Made by a program: the position numbers and the translations under genes. The notes under the pieces are model-generated. The model saw nothing but the letters and a program-made list of their open reading frames with translations, searched no databases and was not told where the DNA came from. From NCBI GenBank assembly GCA_913052545.1, contig CAJXEF010000121.1:1-6410 (forward strand): a DNA stretch of 6,410 nucleotides. Reading direction: 5' to 3'. Shown piece by piece: positions 1 through 4,856 of the stretch. Numbering within the stretch: position 1 is the first letter of the stretch; each line of letters begins with the position of its first letter. The DNA is from an uncultured Chloroflexota bacterium (GTDB lineage Bacteria > Chloroflexota > Dehalococcoidia > UBA3495).

Positions 1-127
1 CATAACGCTCTAGGTTATTCCGCGGTGGAGCTAAATCGAAGCAAACAACCTCTTCACCCCTGTCCGACAGCTTACGTACGATTCGATTTCCGATAAATCC
101 AGTTCCGCCGGTCACCATAATTGACAT
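1..127 (-). CDS. NAD-dependent epimerase/dehydratase, N-terminal part (runs off the left edge)
   Basis: Reading the minus strand from ATG at 127 gives 42 codons that stay open to the window edge. The product begins MSIMVTGGTGFIGNRIVRKL, then a strand ending in VVCFDL. GGTGFIG at residues 7-13 is the dinucleotide-binding glycine motif of extended short-chain dehydrogenases. The acidic residue at the end of the second strand (CFDL) fits NAD binding. The start is supported by GGAG at 137-140, nine bases upstream. It lies 82 bases downstream of rsmG on the same strand but has its own promoter-like sequence. Family members act on nucleotide sugars or on other hydroxy/keto substrates in the cytoplasm. 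The catalytic Ser/Tyr/Lys region lies outside the window, so the substrate cannot be named. Confidence 0.85.
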   Translation of the reverse strand, partial: MSIMVTGGTGFIGNRIVRKLSDRGEEVVCFDLAPPRNNLERY

Positions 128-167
128 ATTGCATTTCTCCGATAACTTCTAGAAATATCTTATAGCT

Positions 168-196
168 AGTATATATTTGACTACGCAGGTATTCAA
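168..196 (-). promoter_or_regulatory. Probable sigma-70 promoter of the epimerase gene
   Basis: On the minus strand, TTGAAT (196-191) and TATACT (173-168) are separated by 17 bases. They match the TTGACA and TATAAT consensus at 4/6 and 5/6 positions. Transcription would start near 161, giving a leader of about 35 bases that contains the GGAG ribosome site. It sits just after the rsmG stop codon, so the epimerase need not depend on rsmG read-through. Confidence 0.5.
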
Positions 197-209
197 ATTA
201 GAGCGACAG

Positions 210-935
210 CTAAAGGGGATTTTTCCGGGGGATACCGGGTTGGCGGGGGTACTGTTCCGGAGTAGGATGAACTTTGTCAATTGACACTAGAATCCGGTTG
301 TCATTCAAAGCAGAGAGAGTTATAGGCATTATTTGAGGGGTACTTCCCCCTAGGATTTTCAATGCTTGCGCCCCGCTTGCTAATTCTTCTTCGATTCCAC
401 CATATTTCCATGCTATAACTTTACCGCCTACTCTACAAAGGGGTAGTGTGTATTCTAGTAATGTTGGGAATTTGGCCACACCCCTTACTAGAACTAAGTC
501 AAAGGTTTCCCGGTAATGGTGATCGTGACCTAGGTTCTCTGCGCGATCCGTGACTGTGGTTACATCGGGAATTTCCAACAGTTCTATAATATGACGAATA
601 AAGGCCGTTTTTTTCCCAACTGAATCGGCAAGCGTGACGTTTATTTCCGGTAGAGTCAATTTGAGGGGTAAAGAAGGGAATCCAGCTCCAGCACCGATAT
701 CCATTAACTTGGTTTTTTGGGGAACTCTGTCGTTAAACAGAGGGAAACAGGTGAGTGAATCTAAGAAGTGTTTAGCCTGAACTGCTGAATGTTCGGTAAT
801 AGCTGTTAGATTAACTTTCTGATTCCATATTCGTAGTTCCTTATAGTAGGATGTAAACTTGGATAGCTGTTCCTCATCTAAATTGATCCCAAGCTCTAAC
901 GCGCCTGTATAAAGAAGTTCCATTGTCTTTGACAT
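210..935 (-). CDS. rsmG: 16S rRNA (guanine(527)-N7)-methyltransferase RsmG (GidB)
   Basis: The 241-residue product has RsmG landmarks in order: WNQKVNLT (37-44), HFLDSL (56-61), the S-adenosylmethionine loop DIGAGAGFPSLPL (79-91), DS...KK (104-109), a RAE segment (131-133), VRGVAKF (150-156) and a tail YPRQPGIPRKNPL (229-241) typical of the longer Gram-positive-type proteins. RsmG methylates N7 of G527 in the 530 loop of 16S rRNA; loss of the enzyme is known to give low-level streptomycin resistance. The length suits the family (about 207 in E. coli, about 239 in Bacillus). No Shine-Dalgarno sequence precedes ATG 935, but a TATAAT box ends only eight bases before it, so the message may be leaderless. 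Met5 (ATG at 923) is an alternative start, also without a ribosome site. It diverges from the RAM-domain gene. Confidence 0.96.
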   Translation of the reverse strand: MSKTMELLYTGALELGINLDEEQLSKFTSYYKELRIWNQKVNLTAITEHSAVQAKHFLDSLTCFPLFNDRVPQKTKLMDIGAGAGFPSLPLKLTLPEINVTLADSVGKKTAFIRHIIELLEIPDVTTVTDRAENLGHDHHYRETFDLVLVRGVAKFPTLLEYTLPLCRVGGKVIAWKYGGIEEELASGAQALKILGGSTPQIMPITLSALNDNRILVSIDKVHPTPEQYPRQPGIPRKNPL

Positions 936-943
936 AATCAGGA

Positions 944-972
944 ATTATAACCCGCAGGGTGTAAATTGACAC
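944..972 (-). promoter_or_regulatory. Probable rsmG promoter giving a leaderless or near-leaderless message
   Basis: On the minus strand, GTGTCA (972-967; 4/6 to TTGACA) and a perfect TATAAT (949-944) are 17 bases apart. Initiation six or seven bases beyond the -10 box falls at about 938-937, two or three bases before ATG 935. The -35 hexamer overlaps that of the plus-strand promoter. Confidence 0.5.
959..972. promoter_or_regulatory. Imperfect palindrome over the two divergent -35 hexamers (possible operator)
   Basis: GTGTAAATTGACAC is symmetric except for one base pair (963/968) and covers both -35 elements of the rsmG and RAM-gene promoters. A protein bound here could affect both genes. 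Symmetry this short can arise by chance in AT-rich promoter sequence, and the adjacent RAM protein has no DNA-binding domain of its own. Confidence 0.25.
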
Positions 973-994
973 TGAAATTGGCTAACCGTAGAAT
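966..994 (+). promoter_or_regulatory. Strong sigma-70 promoter of the RAM-domain / acyl-CoA dehydrogenase unit
   Basis: A perfect TTGACA (966-971) is followed after 17 bases by TAGAAT (989-994; 5/6). The expected start is near 1001, with an AGAGAGG ribosome site (1013-1019) and ATG at 1024. It is back-to-back with the rsmG promoter. Confidence 0.65.
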
Positions 995-1023
995 TAGTGT
1001 TAAATAATTTTTAGAGAGGCAGC

Positions 1024-1260
1024 ATGGGAACAAAAGCTTATCTATTAGTGGAAACTGCAGTCGGTCAAACTAGAAATGTTGCAGGGACGCTTCGAGAATT
1101 ACCCGGGATAAAAACCGTCGATGTAGTCACGGGTCCTTATGATATTATCGCCGTTATTGATGGAGATGATATGTCCGTAGTTGGAAACTTAGTAACGGAA
1201 AGCATCCACACTGTCCAAGGAGTTGTCCGAACAGTGACTTGCGTGGCGGTCGGTACCTAA
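1024..1260 (+). CDS. Free-standing Lrp/AsnC ligand-binding (RAM) domain protein
   Basis: The 78-residue product is a complete RAM domain with no helix-turn-helix. It reads KAYLLVET (4-11), a helix GQTRNVAGTLRELPGI (14-29), VDVVTGPYDIIAVIDGDD (32-49) with the family's GPYD turn, then a second helix and the closing strand VVRTVTCVAVG. Full-length Lrp/AsnC proteins are about 150 residues, so this is a stand-alone domain rather than a truncated gene: it has its own promoter, a ribosome site (AGAGAGG, 1013-1019) and a normal stop. RAM domains form dimers and higher oligomers and bind amino acids or related small molecules. A stand-alone copy may act as a metabolite sensor or as a partner of full-length Lrp proteins; that role is inferred. 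It lies 38 bases before an acyl-CoA dehydrogenase, probably in the same operon. Confidence 0.93.
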   Translation: MGTKAYLLVETAVGQTRNVAGTLRELPGIKTVDVVTGPYDIIAVIDGDDMSVVGNLVTESIHTVQGVVRTVTCVAVGT

Positions 1261-1298
1261 GTCTCAAAATAGGGTTGCCTTATAAAAGGAGTGTTCTA

Positions 1299-2474
1299 GT
1301 GGAGTTCAAGTTTAGTCCTGAAGACGAAGAATTTCGCAAACAGCTGAGAGAGTTTGTTAAGCAAGAATTACCTTCCGATTGGGAGGGTGGCGGGAGATGG
1401 CCCGAGGAGTGGAATTGGGAGCAGACTCGACAAATGAGGCAATCGCTCGCGGAAAAGGGTTGGCTTACGATGCATTGGCCAGAAGAGTATGGTGGGCAAA
1501 ATGCTTCACCGGTTAGATCTGCTATTTACAATGAAGAATTAGCTTATATGCGGGCGCCAGGTAGAGATATATTTGGGGTTCGTATGCTAGGTCCTACTCT
1601 AATGATTCATGGATCGGAAGAGCAAAAGCAAGCACATTTACCGCCGATTGCGAGGGGTGAGGTGCAGTGGTGCCAAGGTTATAGCGAGCCAGAGTCAGGA
1701 TCAGATCTAGCTTCGCTAAGTACCAGAGCGGTTCGAGACGGAGATGACTACATTATCAATGGGGCCAAAATATGGACTACTCTTGCTCATAGAGCGGACT
1801 GGATTATGTGTCTCGCTAGGACTGATCCTGACGCGCCTAAACATAGGGGAATTAGTTTCATATTGGTCGATATGAAAACTCCTGGAGTAGAAGTTAGACC
1901 AATAGTTAATATGTCAGGGGGACACGAGTTTAACCAGGTGATTTTTGATAATGTGAGAGTCCCTAGGCGTAACGTAGTGGGAGAAGAGAATAGGGGTTGG
2001 TACGTGGCGGTAACTCTCTTGGACTTTGAGAGGTCAGGGATAGATTATTCAGCTATGTCTCGAAGATTGCTGGATGAGATAAGAGAATATGCTAGGGATA
2101 GACAGCAAAATGGTCAGAGCTTGATGAAATCTCATTGGGTTAGGAACTTGCTGGCAGATCGTTATATTGAAACAGAAGTTGCACGCTTAATGGCTTACAA
2201 CGTTGCTTACATGCAGGGTGAGGGGTTAGTTCCTAACCGAGAGGCCTCAATGAGCAAGGTATTCGGTAGCGAGACCTTGCAGCGGACCACAGTTGCTGGA
2301 ATGGAGATTTTGGGCCCTTACGGGACTTTAGGTCGTGATGAAAAATGGGCTCCATTGAGTGGTCGTATGCAAGAACATTGGATGATATCTTTCTCGCATA
2401 AAATTGCTGCAGGGACATCTGAGGTTCAGCGCAATATAATCGCGGGTCGTGGTCTTGGGTTGCCCCGTGGCTGA
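1299..2474 (+). CDS. Acyl-CoA dehydrogenase (FadE-like, candidate catalytic subunit type)
   Basis: I place the start at GTG 1299 because AAAAGGAG (1284-1291) sits seven bases upstream. The frame stays open further upstream, but that part overlaps the RAM gene and is not family-like. The 391-residue product has the usual helical N-terminus (about 1-120), a beta domain with the flavin segment YSEPESGSD (128-136), WTTLAHRADW (159-168) and FDNVRVP (216-222), and a helical C-terminus ending AGTSEVQRNIIAGRGLGLP. The enzyme oxidises acyl-CoA to 2-enoyl-CoA with FAD, passing electrons to ETF. Where medium-chain enzymes have a catalytic Glu just before the GT(S)xxQR segment, this one has Ala370-Ala371. 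Glu244, in LDFERSG, is the likely base, as in isovaleryl-CoA dehydrogenase and some actinobacterial FadE subunits. The substrate is unknown; a branched or cyclic acyl-CoA is possible. It probably shares the RAM gene's promoter. Confidence 0.93.
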   Translation: MEFKFSPEDEEFRKQLREFVKQELPSDWEGGGRWPEEWNWEQTRQMRQSLAEKGWLTMHWPEEYGGQNASPVRSAIYNEELAYMRAPGRDIFGVRMLGPTLMIHGSEEQKQAHLPPIARGEVQWCQGYSEPESGSDLASLSTRAVRDGDDYIINGAKIWTTLAHRADWIMCLARTDPDAPKHRGISFILVDMKTPGVEVRPIVNMSGGHEFNQVIFDNVRVPRRNVVGEENRGWYVAVTLLDFERSGIDYSAMSRRLLDEIREYARDRQQNGQSLMKSHWVRNLLADRYIETEVARLMAYNVAYMQGEGLVPNREASMSKVFGSETLQRTTVAGMEILGPYGTLGRDEKWAPLSGRMQEHWMISFSHKIAAGTSEVQRNIIAGRGLGLPRG

Positions 2475-2537
2475 TTTGGTCAAATAGCAATTAGTAATTA
2501 CTCTACGTGGTATCTGCACAAAGGCATAGATTGTCTT

Positions 2538-2840
2538 TTAATCTGTGGTAAGAACCCCAGTTTCGCGGCACCTACGCATTATGCGGAAGATTGTTCGTAC
2601 TGTTACTGAAAAATGTTCAGCAGTTTCTTCTACGGTAAGATTTTCTAATCGCATTACCGTTAACACCTTTAAATCTTTGATTAATCTTTGGTGGCGCTGG
2701 AACCAGGCAGGATCGTCGTATTTGCACTGTGGCAGGGGGCAGTTTAAGCACGCTTGCGACACTTCACAACCAGTGTCTTCGTAATGAATAAATTCAGGTA
2801 CAATGTCTGTAATGTGGGGACTAGAAAATATGGTGGTCAT
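2538..2840 (-). CDS. Small Cys-rich helix-turn-helix protein, probable transcriptional regulator
   Basis: The 100-residue protein has two visible parts. Residues 25-39 hold four cysteines (C25, C31, C34, C39; CLNCPLPQCKYDDP at 31-44), a spacing suited to a zinc or iron-sulphur site and faintly like the CxxCP motif of WhiB proteins. Residues about 52-92 are helical and include LTVEETAEHFSVTVRTIFRI (68-87), a good helix-turn-helix of the sigma-region-4-like kind. There is no signal peptide or membrane segment. AGGAG lies six bases before ATG 2840. It is transcribed alone, divergent from the crotonase gene, from a consensus promoter overlaid by palindromes. I infer a metal- or redox-responsive DNA-binding protein that may repress itself and affect the crotonase gene. 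I do not recognise a named family; a phage-like or sigma-like accessory protein is also possible. Confidence 0.82.
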   Translation of the reverse strand: MTTIFSSPHITDIVPEFIHYEDTGCEVSQACLNCPLPQCKYDDPAWFQRHQRLIKDLKVLTVMRLENLTVEETAEHFSVTVRTIFRIMRRCRETGVLTTD

Positions 2841-2851
2841 ATAAGTCTCCT

Positions 2852-2863
2852 GAACAAATGTTC
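2852..2863. promoter_or_regulatory. Palindromic operator candidate 1, GAAC-N4-GTTC
   Basis: GAACAAATGTTC has perfect five-base arms (GAACA / TGTTC) around AA. It matches the core of the Gram-positive LexA (SOS, Cheo) box, GAAC-RNRY-GTTC. It lies just downstream of the predicted transcription start of the HTH gene, a position suited to repression. The binding protein could be LexA or the HTH protein itself. Confidence 0.5.
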
Positions 2864-2892
2864 TAATATAAAGATATTATAGAACATTTGTT
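2853..2892. repeat. 13-base perfect inverted repeat flanking the HTH gene's start region
   Basis: AACAAATGTTCTA (2853-2865) recurs as its exact reverse complement at 2880-2892, with a 14-base AT-rich spacer. Each arm carries one of the operator-like palindromes, and the two palindrome centres are 30 bases apart, close to three helical turns. This suits paired protein dimers on one face of the DNA. Confidence 0.7.
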
Positions 2893-2905
2893 TTTGTAAT
2901 GTCAA
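2876..2905 (-). promoter_or_regulatory. Consensus sigma-70 promoter of the HTH gene
   Basis: On the minus strand, both hexamers match the consensus perfectly: TTGACA (2905-2900) and TATAAT (2881-2876), with an 18-base spacer. The start is expected near 2869, about 30 bases before the ATG. The second operator-like palindrome fills most of the spacer. A promoter this strong with sites in the spacer and after the start suggests tight repression until a signal releases it. Confidence 0.72.
2882..2893. promoter_or_regulatory. Palindromic operator candidate 2, GAAC-N4-GTTT
   Basis: GAACATTTGTTT is the reverse complement of candidate 1 except for one outer base. It lies between the -35 and -10 hexamers of the HTH gene, where a bound protein would block RNA polymerase. 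Confidence 0.45.
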
Positions 2906-2947
2906 TTTATAGAAGCTTGTTGAAAGTACCTTTATTAGAGAATAAGC

Positions 2948-2985
2948 CGTTTGATAGTTTTTATAATTATAAAAACTATCAAACG
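2948..2985. repeat. Perfect 38-base palindrome upstream of the crotonase gene
   Basis: The left arm CGTTTGATAGTTTTTATAA (2948-2966) is followed directly by its exact reverse complement (2967-2985), with no spacer. It ends three bases before the GGAG ribosome site (2989-2992) of the crotonase gene. The centre reads TATAAT on both strands. It is AT-rich and has no U-run after it, so it is not an intrinsic terminator. A large regulator operator (TetR-like sites are long palindromes), a cruciform, or an mRNA hairpin controlling translation are possible. Confidence 0.9.
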
Positions 2986-2999
2986 ATAGGAGTACAGAG

Positions 3000-3779
3000 A
3001 TGGTGGAATATGAAACTATGAAGTACGAGCGGAAAGGTAGAATTGGATACATAATGCTGGATCGGCCGCAATCTTTGAATGCAGTTAACGACCAATTTGA
3101 ATCTGATTTGTATGATGCTTTGTTAGAGTTTGATATTGATGATGAAGCTTGGGTTGCGATACTTCATGGGGCAGGACGGTGTTTTTGTGCCGGGGCCGAT
3201 ATAAAACAACGGTTTGTCCAGATGACACCTCAACAACAAGCCAGGCGCACTATGGGAACCAGTTCTGAAGGATACCTTGCACGTACCATTAACTGGAAGC
3301 CTGTTATAGCGGCAGTCCATGGATATGCATTGGGTGCTGGAACATCTATTGCTGCTGAATGCGACTTGATTGTTGCATCTGAAGAGGCACAATTTGGGAT
3401 TACGGAGACGAAACGAGGGTTACCAGGAGCGCGAGTTTGGGCTAAGATAAATGCCTTCATGCCGTCTAAGATAGTAACTGAGATGGTGATCACAGGGGAG
3501 CCTGTTGATGCCTCCGAACTGTATCGTTTGGGCTTGATAAATCGGCTTGTGCCTACTGGTCAGCATTTGGAGGCGGCTGAAGAACTAGCCAACAAAATTT
3601 TGAAAGCCCCACCGTTAGCTACAAGGGCTGGGGTCAGGTTGACACGCCGGCAATGGGTCCAGACACTGTACGACGCAAATATGTATATCCAGCCCTTAAA
3701 GTTGCATACTTCTGAGGATTTCCAGGAAGCTAGTCGTTCATTCGTAGAGAAGCGACCCCCCAAATACACAGCAAGTTGA
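3000..3779 (+). CDS. Enoyl-CoA hydratase/isomerase (crotonase) family protein
   Basis: The 259-residue length is normal for a crotonase. The CoA/oxyanion-hole segments are CFCAGADIK (61-69) and HGYALGAGTSIAAECDL (107-123), followed by AQFGITETKRGLPGAR (130-145). The C-terminus SFVEKRPPKY (247-256) is a typical family ending. Mitochondrial crotonase uses two glutamates (rat E144 and E164). Here the first position is Ser116 and only the second, Glu136, is kept. It could therefore be a hydratase variant, an isomerase or another CoA-thioester enzyme; the substrate is unknown. GGAG (2989-2992) lies seven bases before ATG 3000. No convincing plus-strand -35/-10 pair was found upstream, but a 38-base palindrome abuts the ribosome site. 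The gene is followed by a decayed aldolase that probably once formed an operon with it. Confidence 0.92.
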   Translation: MVEYETMKYERKGRIGYIMLDRPQSLNAVNDQFESDLYDALLEFDIDDEAWVAILHGAGRCFCAGADIKQRFVQMTPQQQARRTMGTSSEGYLARTINWKPVIAAVHGYALGAGTSIAAECDLIVASEEAQFGITETKRGLPGARVWAKINAFMPSKIVTEMVITGEPVDASELYRLGLINRLVPTGQHLEAAEELANKILKAPPLATRAGVRLTRRQWVQTLYDANMYIQPLKLHTSEDFQEASRSFVEKRPPKYTAS

Positions 3780-4240
3780 ATATCGTGAGGCCAACTTATT
3801 TAAATCTCGGTATTTCTGCAGCACACTCATCCGGGGTTCCCCTGATTATCTAACTCTGTTTGATAGGCTGGGATTTGATGTCGAACGGTCGTCAAGCATG
3901 CAGTTGCTCTAGGCAAAGTTGTTGATCAATTTTATGATTCATACGCTGATTGCCCTATGATGACACCGTTTAGCAACTCTGCTGAGGCTTTTAGCCTCCG
4001 AATAAAAAGAAACTGTTTTAATTCTATGGTCAGATGATTAGTGTTCTGGAACAGGTTAGTTGATACCAATAGTTCTATTCCGTCTTGTTGAATACTTTCA
4101 TAACTTAAAGTAGATCTTTTCCGTGATACTTTGGTATCGACCGATACTTCTATAGTTGAGCCGGCTCAAGTGGAGTAAGAGACCAGATCTATCGCTATCC
4201 GCGCCCCTTTGTCAATGATGCGTTGAAGGGCGCCTGCGGT
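3778..4240 (+). pseudogene. Decayed HpcH/HpaI (CitE-like) aldolase remnant
   Basis: No frame is open throughout, but successive plus-strand segments resemble an HpcH/HpaI aldolase in the right order. Frame A (3778-3909) gives NLFKS then STLIRGSPDYLTLFDRLGFD, like the family's GTLIR..SPE..E.....GFDF start. Frame B (3888-4034) gives YADCPMMTPFSNSAEAF, like GADGIMVP.VNTAEEA. A third frame (4028-4060) gives QMISVLE, weakly like VQIE. A fourth (4133-4240) gives FGIDRYFYS, a stop, then AGSSGVRDQIYRYPRP and FVNDALKGACG, like PGIDVVFIGP.DLS.S.GVR.Q..HP. The family is about 250 residues. Segments between GFD and GAD, and between the NTAEEA and QIE regions, are much shorter than usual, so frameshifts, stops and at least two deletions are implied. 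The intact enzyme would cleave or form beta-hydroxy acids using a divalent metal. Individual matches are by eye; the ordered set is what persuades. Confidence 0.6.
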
Positions 4241-4265
4241 TAAAGTTACTCTCATATAACACTCT

Positions 4266-4856
4266 TCATGTGTTTGATTGGATCAGGAAGTTACGAGTGG
4301 CAAGCATATCCGGGTGAATAAGAAATCCCCCGGTCGCTAACGTAATTAATTCACGGGTCAGGAATTCAACCATGGCGTGATCCAAGTCAACCTTTGCTAA
4401 TTCCATTAGACGTTGCTGATAGGGATAGCGTTTGCATTTTTGAGGATCCAATTTATCAGCTAGAAAAACGAGCTTGGCAAAGGAATCCATTGCCGCATTC
4501 CCGGTTGTATGCCAATAAACCGCTTCATAAAGTCCTGTATCTTCGATCCCTTCTTCTCGCTGCAACAGCTCTGCACCAACTGGACCGTGGAGCAGGACAG
4601 GTAGTTGCTCTTCTATAGGATCGACCCCTAAATCAAATGCTCGGGCCAACTGAAGTAGTCTTTGATCCGGCATCGAACGAGCAATATCGTGTGCCAACAT
4701 CCCGAGCCGAGCTTTTATAGGGTCCAAATTGTGGACACCTGCAAGGCTTTCAGCAATATCACCTACACGATATATGTGATTCTGAAGCCCTATCGGCAGT
4801 GTTTTGACTCGCCTCTCGAGTATTTTCAAGTGGGAGTAATCTATTTTGCATGGCAT
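4266..4856 (-). CDS. yqeK: YqeK-type HD-domain hydrolase (symmetrical bis(5'-nucleosyl)-tetraphosphatase)
   Basis: The 196-residue cytoplasmic protein carries the six metal-ligand positions expected of YqeK: His27 (HIYRVGDIAE), His56-Asp57 (LAHDIAR), His90 (LLHGPVGAELL), His116 (AVYWHTTGN) and Asp134 (FLADKLDP). YqeK enzymes cut Ap4A symmetrically into two ADP, keeping the stress nucleotide low. KLVFLADKLDP is distinctive of YqeK among HD proteins. The start ATG (4856-4854) shares one base with the TAA stop of the upstream HIT gene (TAATG), and only a weak GGG-type ribosome site lies before it, so translation is probably coupled. In many genomes yqeK is next to nadD and rsfS; neither is seen here. 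The gene ends facing the decayed aldolase. Confidence 0.9.
   Translation of the reverse strand: MPCKIDYSHLKILERRVKTLPIGLQNHIYRVGDIAESLAGVHNLDPIKARLGMLAHDIARSMPDQRLLQLARAFDLGVDPIEEQLPVLLHGPVGAELLQREEGIEDTGLYEAVYWHTTGNAAMDSFAKLVFLADKLDPQKCKRYPYQQRLMELAKVDLDHAMVEFLTRELITLATGGFLIHPDMLATRNFLIQSNT

Noticed and set aside
277..295. TTGACACTAGAAT and GTCAATTGAC palindrome resembling the promoter at 966-994
   Set aside because: It lies inside the rsmG coding sequence and the hexamers are adjacent rather than 17 bases apart, so the resemblance is probably chance.
1239..1298. Longer N-terminus for the first acyl-CoA dehydrogenase, starting at 1239
   Set aside because: It would overlap the RAM gene by 22 bases and add 20 residues unlike the family; AAAAGGAG correctly spaced before GTG 1299 decides the start.
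2525..2547. Hairpin CATAGATT...AATCTGTG between the convergent dehydrogenase and HTH genes as a bidirectional terminator
   Set aside because: The stem is AT-rich, includes a G-U pair, overlaps the HTH stop codon and lacks a U-tract, so it is too weak to call.
2962..2967. TATAAT in the palindrome centre as the crotonase -10 box
   Set aside because: No acceptable -35 hexamer lies 16-19 bases upstream, so I did not call a promoter; the hexamer may simply reflect the palindrome's AT-rich centre.
3984..3998. GAGGCT-TTT-AGCCTC hairpin as a transcription terminator
   Set aside because: The stem is only six pairs, no U-run follows on either strand, and the sequence falls within the aldolase-like segment reading NSAEAF, which explains it better.
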